Shown here in pieces: positions 9,945-18,796 of a stretch of DNA of 23,022 bases. Source of the stretch: Isohypsibius dastychi (lineage: Eukaryota; Tardigrada; Eutardigrada; Parachela; Isohypsibiidae); assembly GCA_034696485.1 (NCBI GenBank), contig JAQIWT010000336.1, positions 1-23,022 on the forward strand, in the 5' to 3' direction. The notes under the pieces were generated by a model that did not search any database, was not told the origin of the DNA, and saw nothing but the letters and a program-made list of their open reading frames with translations. Each line of letters starts with the position of its first letter. Position 1 is the first letter of the stretch. The translations under genes were made by a program, and so were the position numbers.

Positions 9945-10332
9945 CCCCCCCCCCCCCCAGGGGGGGGGGACTTAACGGCCGACTTCAATTTCGGGCACCT
10001 CGAACGGATAACGAAAAAGTAGCAAAAAGCCTGCCTGGCCTCTATCAAAGATCAAAGGCGCGCGCCGCCCGCCGTTGCAAATTTGCGCTTTATTGCAGCG
10101 CGGTTAAAAAGTCTCTCTGTTCCCTATCAAATTTAATCTCACTCACTCATCACTCACCCACTCACTCACTTAATCCTTCACTCATGGATTAATCGATAAG
10201 TGCCGGGTGATTAAATAACTAATTGTTCAAACGCAGCAGTGTTTAAACACATCGCGCACCGAACGGCCTGCAGTAATCTCAAGGCTTTGCCGAAAAAACG
10301 TATGGTCTCTCAGAAGGTGGGGGGGGGGGGGG
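9945..10332. repeat. 388-bp segment bounded by C14 and G14 homopolymers
   Basis: The segment opens with 14 C (9945-9958), one A, then 10 G (9960-9969), and closes with 14 G (10319-10332). The outer runs are equal in length and inverted with respect to each other. Inside are a GC-rich stretch with GGCGCGCGCC (about 10057), a tCAC-type simple repeat (about 10137-10170), and no ORF. The flanks do not show an obvious target-site duplication. It could be a small mobile element with homopolymer ends, a G-quadruplex-forming region, or partly an assembly effect at homopolymers. Confidence 0.4.
10137..10170 (+). repeat. CTCA/TCAC simple repeat
   Basis: This is a run of imperfect ACTC units (CTCACTCACTCATCACTCACC and similar) in noncoding DNA. 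There is no associated gene. Confidence 0.7.
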
Positions 10333-10538
10333 ACGTTATATTCAGGAACCCTCGAGGGTTTCTCGAATATCAAAAAAGCGCATAGGTTTTTTGCTGGTAT
10401 ATTTTGATTTGTTATTGTTTCAACGACGTCACAAAACTTCTTCCAATGGTGGTTTTACGAAACTGGCGTGTGAGATGGGCCTTTTATCTTGAACTGGATG
10501 TGACGCCGGGAGAATGACCCTTGCTGGACCTACAGTAG
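10333..10538. other. Noncoding stretch between the homopolymer segment and the orphan frame
   Basis: It contains a perfect 14-bp palindrome, AACCCTCGAGGGTT, at 10347-10360. A 23-codon frame from 10446 (MVVLRNWRVRWAFYLELD) ends at 10517 and is too short to support as a gene. Confidence 0.4.
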
Positions 10539-10746
10539 TTCACCGTTTTGTCTAGTCTATCAGACTTAAATGTCAGTCAACAAGATGACGTTCTATCATT
10601 GAATTCCTTTGACAAGACAATGTACGTCAGCAAACCGGTTCTTCTCAATGCGCAACAACAGTTTCTACTGGCTTCTAAAGCTCCCATTGAGAACCTGTTT
10701 TCGCGCTTGAGCAAACACGCTGGAAGCACTGACGTGACAGCCTGTT
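10539..10746 (+). CDS. Possible last exon of an unidentified gene
   Basis: An open frame begins right after a splice-acceptor-like CTACAGTAG at 10530-10538, encodes about 68 residues (SLSDLNVSQQDDVLSLNSF near the start, PIENLFSRLSKHAG near the end), and stops at 10744-10746. The stop TAA runs directly into an AATAAA polyadenylation hexamer (10745-10750). That arrangement is suggestive of a true 3' exon, but no upstream exon or ATG could be joined to it and no domain is recognised. It could also be a decayed gene fragment. Confidence 0.3.
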
Positions 10747-10936
10747 AATAAAGGCTACTGAGCAACATCCGTAGAAAAGTCTTCATTCACACCTTGACGA
10801 CATTTCGCCATTTATGCAGTCAAGCGCTGTTTTTTCTCTGTGACTGTTTACAACGATCATAACAACTTACAAATACCTTAAAAGCTCGTAGCAGCTCTTG
10901 TGTCCATATCCTGCACCTTGTGCTCAGTTAACCACG

Positions 10937-11888
10937 ATGAAGTTCCCGACGACTGCGACCCTGCCTTTGAGTATTTTGTCAGTAGTCTTGCACTTCAGTA
11001 TCGCCGACGCCGGTGGTGATAGATGGGGACCCAAGCCCACGGGCAGCCAAGTTCGTAGTGCTACAGGAGGACGGCAGTGTGGCTTACCAGTCAATGCAAC
11101 AGGAGTCCGTATTAACAATCCTCAGCAAGTAAGATCACATTTCAAACTTACCAACCGAATCAGACCCATCTAGTACAACCAAGTTCTTCGGTCGGCCATT
11201 GTCAAAACACAACTTTTCACCGCTCCGTTAGCTTACTTGCTCAATTTTATGTTGCAGTTGATGGGTGTCTGGTACGAGTACATGTTCAAAGCGCCATTCA
11301 CAGACTTCAACCCAAACCACTCGTACGCGCTTATTGGGCAGGTATCAACCCCTGAAGGACCTGGAATCGCAGTCAACTGGTCAGCACCGTACTTTGCAAC
11401 AGACCGCCCAGGCGGACCAACTTGTCTAGGAATGTACTCACAGATCAACATCACGATGAATGGAAAGCGTTTCGCACGAACATTTTTCGATGGCGTTCCA
11501 GAACCAGGTGCCGAACGCTCACAATTCCCTCTACCGTAAGACGAAGTTTTCATCTTGATTTTTTATAGCACTCTCGACCTATACGACTCTGTATGTCGAT
11601 CCAAATTTCATGGAGATAAACTATATGTGCGGCTCAGCGGCGGAGAACAACACCAATGGGATGTGCGCTGATCCATACTTCTTTGTCCATACGAGAGCGT
11701 TTACGCCGCAGATCGATGCAACAACGAAAGCCATTGCAGACAATGCAATCAACATGGCACTTGCACCGTACTGTTACTCGGTGCGTGATCTGAAGCCAGC
11801 CAACTGGAATGTCAACTTGCCGCCTTGTCATCCCAACTCTCAGCGACCTGCGTTTGTAGAAATAGTTGGACAGTTGCGATCGGGATGA
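10937..11888 (+). CDS. Secreted lipocalin (apolipoprotein D-like fold)
   Basis: Exons: 10937-11128, 11258-11507 and 11569-11888, with introns of 129 bp (phase 0) and 61 bp (phase 1), giving 253 aa. Residues 1 to about 24 (MKFPTTATLPLSILSVVLHF) form a signal peptide. Lipocalin landmarks follow in order: the GxW motif as LMGVWYEYMF at the start of exon 2, the middle motif as LYVDPNFMEINYMC, and the third motif arginine as FFVHTRAFTP, which matches the SRTP position of apolipoprotein D-type proteins. Six cysteines in the mature part can form the usual disulfides. Lipocalins bind small hydrophobic ligands in a beta barrel outside the cell; the ligand here is unknown. The start at 10937 is preferred over 10898 because it puts the signal peptide at the N-terminus. 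The second donor (CAG/GTGCCG at 11508) is weak; a stronger-looking GTAAGA at 11536 would give a 33-bp intron and the wrong frame. Confidence 0.78.
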
Positions 11889-12254
11889 ATACAGTTAACT
11901 GCGAATCGACATTTTGTTCGGTTGTTTGGAGGGCCATCATCATCCAAATTTCATCAGTACCGTAGCTGAATAGCTTTAATAGCCGGCGAAGCAGAGAGTG
12001 CTTTAGAATCCCCTGCATATTTATAACAGTTTCTGGATATTCTAAATTTGTCCTTGTGGTTTAGAGCTGCTACCACATTGTTCTTCAACAGGGAATACAC
12101 AAACATTTGCTCGTAATATTGCATGACGTAAATGGGTCCAAGTAGAAACAAGATAGTGTGGTTTTTTGAAATGAGATTGAGCAGGGTGTGATCAAACAGA
12201 CTTGAGCTCTTGAAGCAGAAGTCTTCAACGTCTAGCACAACACTTGATTATTAT
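11889..12254. other. Convergent 3' intergenic region between lipocalin and WAP gene
   Basis: The lipocalin stop and the WAP stop face each other across 366 bp. No canonical AATAAA is obvious for either gene; a minus-strand AATAATAA lies a few bases beyond the WAP stop. A 94-codon minus-strand frame (11954-12238) lies in what would be the WAP 3' UTR and has no recognisable domain, so it is not called. Confidence 0.5.
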
Positions 12255-14188
12255 TTAGTTGTTACTGTTCTGTAAAAGTGCCTTCCACCATCCGTCATAC
12301 TTCTCGACCGGCTTTATGCAGACACTCCCATTGCAAATAGTTCGGCAACATTTCTGGTCTTTCATACAATCACGGTCAGCCCGGCATTCTTTGACACATG
12401 ATGCCAGCCCTGCTGGCAATGGGCAGTATCCCTGCTTAGCCCACTGATGGCCGGGTCTCTTGGAACTAAGAGTTGTAGTACTCTTCGTGGTTCTCGTGGT
12501 TGTCGGTACGTGAGGGGTCTGGCATGTGTGACCACATCCATTGGAGCAGCACTTATCTTCACCCGCACAATCCTCGTCCGCGCTGCATTCCTGGATGCAT
12601 ATTCCAACCGTTCCAGGTGGCAGAGTCGGACACTGCCCATGTTTAACTACAGGTGGTACGGCGTCAACACAAATCCCGCAACATCCAGTAGAGCAGCACT
12701 TCTGCTTTACCGGACACTGAGAGTCAACTGTGCATGTATCTGGCGAGCAGTCCACCAAACTGCAGTCGGTTGAAGGTCGCGCAGCAAATGGACACGTGCC
12801 CGGTCTGACTGCAGGGCTCTCCGGTTGCCCAACGGAGTTTGTGCAGCTGGCACAACATCCATGCTGACAACAGATCTGACTGCCTGGACATTGTTCATCT
12901 CGGCAAACTAAGCACTGAACTGCAGCACATTCAGCTGGATTAAATGGTTCACGTCCAGGGCACACGCCTTCTTTGACGACTGGATTCATACAGTGACGAT
13001 GACATCCAGGAGAGCAGCACTTGAGATCGCCCTTGCAGTGAGCATCAGTTTCACATTCAACTAGACAGATGTCCCGCTTTTCTCTACGCCTTGAAAGTGG
13101 GCAGGATCCAGGTTTTGCTTCTGCAGAAACGGTCTCAGTGCAATGGTCACCGCAACCATCAAAACAGCACTTCTGACCAAGGGGACAATTTTGATCTCCC
13201 AGACATTCTTCAGTTCTGTTTTGTGCTGGACACAGGTCAGGTGGGCTTCCTTGAATAAATGGACAGAATCCAGGTCGGTGTAATGGAACAGGGTCAACGC
13301 ACTGACTGCAGCAGTTGTTAACCTTGCAGCATATCATTCCACCTCCGCAGGTGTTTGCATCACAATTTCTGCATTTTACAAGCCGGCAGTCAATGGGCAG
13401 GCCTAGTTGCGGAGGTGGGCAGTTTTCTGCATCGGGTGTTACTGGATCTCTACAGTCAAGTTCACATCCACGCAAGCAGCATTTTTGATTGCCACCACAT
13501 TCCACATCATCGACGCAGTGAGCAATACACGGCGTGATAACGTCTGGTGGAAATGCAGGGCATTGACCGGGCTTTTCTGCGATGAACTCCGCTTTCATGC
13601 ATGTGAGCCCACAGGGTCCACCGCAGCACTTTTGTGTTCCACTGCAGTCCCTGTCTTCAAAGCAGCTTTCCTGGGTACCATGACATTCAGTAACCTCCAC
13701 TGGAATAAAGGGGCACTGTCCTGCCCTTACAACGGCTGGCTTCACGCACTTTCGACAGCAGCCATCAGAGCAACATTTCTGAGCACCCTTGCAAGAGTTG
13801 TCATTGGAACACTCTGGCTTACAGTAATTCACGTTACAACTCTCTTTTCTAGGGGGTATCTTCGGGCATTCCCCGATGTGCTGAACCGGTTCTAAGGTAT
13901 CCGCACAAGTTTTGCAACATCCGAGTTCGCAACACCTCTGTTCGGAAGGACACTGCGAGTCAGCTAGGCACTCAGCACTACACTCGAAACGAGTACAGTT
14001 CAGCGGGAGCAAGGTCATCATGACGGGGCATCTCCCAAGTTTGTCCAATCGTCCAGCAGCTGCAAAATCAGACTCAAAACTCGTGGCGTTTGATAGCAAG
14101 CAATTAGGGAGTCGGACTTACCTGTGTCTGGACGCATTATCCAGATCACATAATGTATCACCAATTGAATTAGCAGAGATTTCCCCAT
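12255..14188 (-). CDS. Secreted protein of 11 tandem WAP (four-disulfide core) domains
   Basis: Exon 1 is 14188-14122 and exon 2 is 14059-12255, joined across a 62-bp GT-AG intron (donor CAG/GTAAGT, acceptor TTTTGCAG, phase 1), giving 623 aa. Exon 1 encodes the signal peptide (MGKSLLIQLVIHYVIWIM). The rest is 11 WAP units, each with a GxCP opening, an acidic CxxDxxC stretch, a CC pair, and a closing GCxxxC, separated by short proline-rich or charged linkers. Several units (for example 1, 5, 8 and 9) carry an extra pair of cysteines. Before the last unit there is a Thr/Ser-rich linker (TTTRTTKSTTTLSS), likely O-glycosylated. WAP domains are often serine-protease inhibitors or antimicrobial, and occur in invertebrate matrix and shell proteins; the specific role is not readable. 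The downstream ATG at 14099 lies within the intron and lacks a signal peptide. Confidence 0.92.
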
Positions 14189-14689
14189 TTCAAAATAGGA
14201 AGTGGTGTAGGAAAGGATAAAAATCAGCTTTTTCGAATTGGTAGCGGCAAATGTAATACTTTGAGTGAATGCGCCACGACAACCGGTTTTTCAATTCGTG
14301 TTCTAAGAGACACATTCCAGCAACAACGTCTTACCGATTTCAAAATGAGGTTCTCGACACCAAGAGGTTATAAGGGTTAGCCCGAGGACGCAAGGTGATT
14401 TAACAACGGAAAATTCGGCTCGTACATCGATCAATGCGTGTACAATCGCTTTTATAGCTGCACTTCCCAGTTCGCAGCTGCTCAATTTTGGTTTTGTTTG
14501 AAATCATTGAAAGTACTGACGGGACACCAAATCTATTTTGAGGCCCAAATCTTTGTTGCACTGTGTACACTGTGTACATATACGTTTATGGGAGTCACGG
14601 TTCTACGGGTAGGCAATAAGTCAATGCAACCTTTGGATTAATGTGCAATTGACCGCATCGACATCGAGTGCGAGTAAAAAGCCACCCCA
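14189..14689. other. Intergenic, 5' flank of the WAP gene
   Basis: Short frames only (for example 14438-14641), without recognisable domains. It probably contains the WAP gene promoter; I cannot point to a specific element. Confidence 0.5.
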
Positions 14690-15340
14690 GGTAAAAAAAG
14701 GACAGATTTATCGCTAGAAAAAATTACGCCCAAAAGTCACAGCGATTATCTTTGTTGAAAACTAACGATGAAATTAATCAACGATTTCCTAGCGATAAAT
14801 ATATCCTTCGCTTTTCACCGAATATCGTGAGAAAACAAAACGCCTGATTATCGTTGTATTCTTGTTGAACATACTGAACGGTTTAAAGAAAAATTATCAT
14901 GGTAACTTTTTGAAATTTAGAATCGAGGAGATCGACAGTTTATGGTGACATCCGATACGATGTCATGAGAAAAATTAGCACAGGGCTATCGTTAGGTTAA
15001 TGCTCATAAATTCGAACAATCACTCGGTAGAATATCGCGCTTATTTTCTGTAGTTCAAAACGGGGATATCGACGAATCAATGATTCCTTTCATGACGATG
15101 TCATGAGAGAAAATGAGCGCATAGTTATCGTTGGGTTATTGTTGACGAAATCCAATAATAAACGTGACAGATTAAAATGCTCATTTTTGTAGTTTCTAAG
15201 AGGGGTTTTATTGGAAAAACGATGCTGTTTGTTATGATGTCATGAGAAAAAAGCGCATCGTCATCATTTAGTTAGAGTTGACAGTTGAATCAACTCACTC
15301 TGAAAATATCGGGATTATTTTCAGTGACCCAGAACTAGGG
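14690..15340. repeat. Diverged tandem repeat, period about 138 bp
   Basis: A GATGTCATGAG(A)GAAAA-type core followed by AGCGCAT and a TATCGTT block recurs at 14959, 15097 and 15236, spaced 138 and 139 bp. An older copy (TATCGTGAGAAAACA) sits at about 14823. Between the cores other shared pieces recur, such as AATATCG and TTATTTTC with TGTAGTT. The copies are well diverged, so this looks like an old satellite-type array rather than a coding region. No ORF spans it. Confidence 0.6.
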
Positions 15341-15580
15341 TATCGCCGAACTTGTGGGGTTTATGCCAACACCAGCAGACCCACGGAAGTCCGAAATCAG
15401 GTTTTACCAAAGATATGTTTTTCAGCATGATCTGACTCATAATAGAAAATCGCTAAAAAAAGGTTTTTTGGCTAAATTATTGAAAACAATAAATGAATGC
15501 AGCTGAAGAATTTTCAGCGAAAAGTCACGAGTCCATATCGTGTCAAGCTGAAACAAACTAACATCCCGAATATCTGATCT

Positions 15581-15651
15581 AACAGGTTAGTGCAGTGGTA
15601 TGGTTGCCAGCTAAGAAGCGCGCCGCACGGGTTCGATTCCTTCGTTTGTGC
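15581..15651 (+). ncRNA. tRNA-like sequence with pol III A and B boxes (pseudo-tRNA or SINE head)
   Basis: TAGTGCAGTGG at 15588-15598 fits the A box and GGTTCGATTCC at 15630-15640 matches the B-box consensus exactly, at normal tRNA spacing. A 7-bp acceptor stem (15581-15587 with 15644-15650) would have three Watson-Crick and three wobble pairs plus one mismatch. The D stem, anticodon stem and T stem do not pair well, so I do not think it is a working tRNA. A tRNA-derived SINE or a tRNA pseudogene fits better. No anticodon can be assigned. Confidence 0.45.
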
Positions 15652-16518
15652 ACTTCTTGAATTTTGTCATTGAAGGCAAACGTGCCGTTCGCGTACATCA
15701 AAAGGTAGTAGTTTGCTGCTTGGAAATATATAGGAAAGCTGATGTGCAAAAGTAATGTTTTTTACTTTTACAAATACGTGATATAATGAATTGTATACAT
15801 GGAAAACTGTCAATATAAATAAGTGCTTTTGACCGTCGGAAGTGTGCGATATATTCAGCTGAAAATATGAGAAAATATATTCATCAGAAAACAACGAAAC
15901 TACACCATTACACGTCGATTTTCCCCTACAATTGAATGGCGATACTCGACTAGAAATATGCGATAAAGTCAAAAGAAACTTAGCATCGCATGATTTTAGA
16001 AATCATGCGATAAATCCTGTAAACGTACCTCAGCAGATAAATCGTTAAGTTTCTCAGTGGAAAAGGATTTTCGTCTCAGCTGGGACACAATTTGAAACCT
16101 GGGTAGTTACGAGTTAATGTTGAGATTTATTTTATTGCTTACATTATACATGGCGCATAGAAGTTTCAGAATAGCGTTAGAGATCGTCGGTTAACGCAAT
16201 TCAGTGGTAACCACCTCATTGTTAGTATGGATTGAAAAGAAGTTTTGGAAAGATGGCAAAGTGAAGATGCGAAAAATCCGAAGCGAACTTGGCGCCTCGG
16301 TTTGGAAATGTCTTTTGTTTCTGCTACCATGGAATTCGGTCGAAAGTATTGATCGCAGGATAATCTGTTTATTCCACGCAGACAATCGCACAGATTGGAC
16401 CTTTTCATAAACCGATAAACAAAACAGCACTAAGCCACTGATACATAATCAATTTTGGCTGACTTCATTCTGTAACATCATAATCAATGAAGCGTTTTAA
16501 TTCAATCTGAGCCATTTT
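15652..16518. other. Intergenic region 3' of the GPCR gene
   Basis: No gene is recognised. The region is AT-rich, holds a perfect hairpin at 15985-16011, and has only short overlapping frames (16166-16430) on both strands without domains. On the minus strand an ATTAAA lies at about 16497, roughly 20 nt after the GPCR stop, and may be its polyadenylation signal. Confidence 0.5.
15985..16011. repeat. Perfect 12-bp inverted repeat with a 3-nt loop
   Basis: ATCGCATGATTT (15985-15996), then TAG, then AAATCATGCGAT (16000-16011). The arms are exactly complementary. There is no T-run to suggest a pol III terminator and no neighbouring ORF. Confidence 0.75.
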
Positions 16519-17846
16519 TCAGCGAATTTTACAATAAAGCAGTTTTCGCAGCTCTTCACGCAAATCTTTCAGCGCCAATGTAAAATAAATTGGATCAAGA
16601 AAGGTTTGAATGTAAAACAAACTTGAAGCCACACTGTAAAACAGCGGTGCATCCACATCTCGAAAGAGCAGTATCGTGAAATATGTGAAAATCGGCACCC
16701 AACAAATCGCCACACTTGCTGTCAAAACAGTAAGGATCACAAAACCGTGAGAACCCTGCGTGTTGCTTCGATTGCTTGCACTCTTCATTTCGGCTTCAGT
16801 CGAGATCACCTTGGCTGGAGTTGGTTGGCTGGACGGCATGTTTGAGGACTCAGGCTCATGAGTGGCTGTAAAAACCAAATGGCGCTTGGTTGTGAGAGAA
16901 CCCTGATTATTCTTACTTAATTATTGACGTGGTCATAAAACAAATCAGTTCTTTCATTTCTATTTTATGACCGTTACCAGATTTGTTATAACTTGAAAAT
17001 ACGATCGACTTTTCAAGTCCTTTAGTTTTCAAACACTTCACGAAGGTTTCGAGCTTGGTATGATCGCTGAAATACGACGCAGGGTGTCACCGAGTTGGGC
17101 CACCTCAAGATCTGACTTCGTCGGATAAACGCTGATGACTCTGGTGCGATGTTTTCGCAATCAGAAATTTCAGTTTTACCTGCTTTCGTAATTGGAGCCA
17201 CTTTCGTTCGCCCGACTTTCTGACTTTTTCGTTGAAAATGTTTGTACATCACATAGGGGTATGCTCCGACGACTACGGCAGCACTGAGGTCGAAGATGAC
17301 AAACTCGTCGATCACAGCCCAAGTCCACTGCTTAGCTGAATCAACAAAGCACCCAATCTCATTCTCTCTTGATCGATACCACAATGCATCCATGACTATT
17401 CCTGGAAGTGCGTACACATGGACATAAAATACAACAGCGACACAGAAACAGATCGCCAATTTCCTGGAATGATGCTGTCGGTAGCCGATCGGCCAGGCAA
17501 CTGCCCAGACTCGATTTAAAGTAATGAGTGCGTGGAGATTATGCATTGAGGCAGCCATGCAATAATCCCAGTAAAGCGAGAATGTACACCAGTTGGACCC
17601 CAACTGCCAGTGCTGATGAAGACTGCTGATGATGTCCAATGGGCTTTGAATCATCGAATTGAGAAAGTTGCTGAATAGGAGAGCTATGAGGTAAACGCTG
17701 AAGTCTGTACGAAGTGAAGGACGCTTGAGAAACAAAATGAGAGTGACCCCGTTTAAAGTGAATGATAAGATGCTGCAGATGAGTGCGAATGTCGGACGAA
17801 GTGTCCAGTTCGTAAAATCATCGGTTATATTCGCGGTGGAATTCAT
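16519..17846 (-). CDS. Rhodopsin-class (class A) G-protein-coupled receptor
   Basis: Exon 1 is 17846-17180 and exon 2 is 16865-16519, joined across a 314-bp GT-AG intron (donor GCAG/GTAAAA, phase 1), giving 337 aa. The N-terminus MNSTANITDDFTNWT has several N-glycosylation sites. Seven hydrophobic segments follow. Class A landmarks: the TM1 asparagine (LNGVTL), a TM3 cysteine (SNWCTF) with its ECL2 partner (IGCFVD), LNRVWAVAWP in place of the usual DRY, CWVPIF in TM6, and LDPIYFTLALKDL in TM7 (a DPxxY form). The usual TM2 aspartate appears to be asparagine (FSNFLNS). The intron lies in the third intracellular loop. The first exon begins a few bases after an acceptor-like CCTTTTCAG, so a 5' UTR intron is likely. 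The ligand is unknown; I would place it only as an orphan class A receptor. Confidence 0.9.
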
Positions 17847-18718
17847 AGCAACCGTCTGAAAAGGTTGAATAAATAACAGGTGCGTTGAGCTGGTTGTTTT
17901 TGTAGGTGCAGGGACTACAAAGTCGATGCAAATCAATGACCTTTTTCATCAGGGCTTTGATTCACTGGATTTAGGAATGGATTACTGCTTATTGATTAGT
18001 GGAATAATCGGTGAATCAGCTGCTGCACTGCAGTTGATGTGGTTAGCGAGTCGAGCTATGGCGTAAGAATCGAATTTGCTGAATTTGGCCACAACTGCTT
18101 TAGTCTTTCTTTGATCGACACAGCAGTGTATGTGTATGGCTGGCCACATGACGTGGTGCCACTTCATCAAGCTAAGAAGGCTCTGTCACAGTCTCAAAAA
18201 ACAACTTAATTGGTAGCATCGGGTAAGTTTTTGAGGATTATTCTCTTTTTTACGTAAAAGGTCATTTTTCTCTCTCCCTGTATATTATGCAACATCTGGT
18301 TGATAAGAGGTGACTGAAATAGTAGCGTACTAAATGGATCGAACATTACCTGATGGTGGTACCTCAGGTGCCATGGGGTACCACTACCACCATCCTCATG
18401 CCGTTCAGAGCTGAATCAATTATGATTCCCAGTTTTCGAGATGGCATTGGATGAGGAAAAAAACACCGTGCAGCCGCCGATTCGGATTGATAGCTGAAAA
18501 GTCTCCTAGTTCACTTTTTAAATTTCGAGAAATGTGAAACGAGGAACGAAGATTTGTCAATCGAAAACCAGGGGGTTTTGGATGGATGGACCAAGCCAGA
18601 CTAGCAACATGAAATTTGTAGCAATCCCTTGCTGGCACTTGTCCGCTCTAAATGAGGTGCGATCGCCCCTCATCGAGCTGATAAAGCTGTTGCGATTTCG
18701 ATCTGACCCTTTCAACAT
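17847..18718. other. 5' flank of the GPCR and intergenic sequence up to the mobile element
   Basis: Only short frames on both strands without domains. An imperfect inverted repeat (GATGGTGGTACC at 18352-18363 against GGTACCACTACCACCATC at 18377-18394) surrounds a GGTACC-rich core. No gene is called. Confidence 0.5.
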
Positions 18719-18796
18719 GCCAGAAACATGATCCCATGATGCAGTGAATCACGTTTCCAGCCGGGCGAAAACCATGATCCGGCGAGAAACATGATC
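18719..18796 (+). repeat. Left terminal inverted repeat, outer part
   Basis: Reverse complement of about 21804-21880 with few differences. It contains CAGAAACATGATCCCATGAT, CCGGGCGAAAACCATGATCC and GGCGAGAAACATGATC. It is cut at 18796 by the retrotransposon. Confidence 0.85.

Noticed and set aside
11536-11568. A 33-bp intron in the lipocalin gene
   Set aside because: Too short for splicing, and it gives a frame without the lipocalin motif. The 61-bp alternative fits both.
11954-12238. Minus-strand frame of 94 codons just after the WAP stop
   Set aside because: No domain, no splice link to the WAP gene, and it falls in the expected 3' UTR.
13407-13895. Plus-strand frame of 162 codons
   Set aside because: Antisense to the WAP repeats. 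Its length follows from the regular codon pattern of the repeats.
15581-15651. A functional tRNA gene
   Set aside because: Three of the four arms do not pair and no anticodon loop can be placed.
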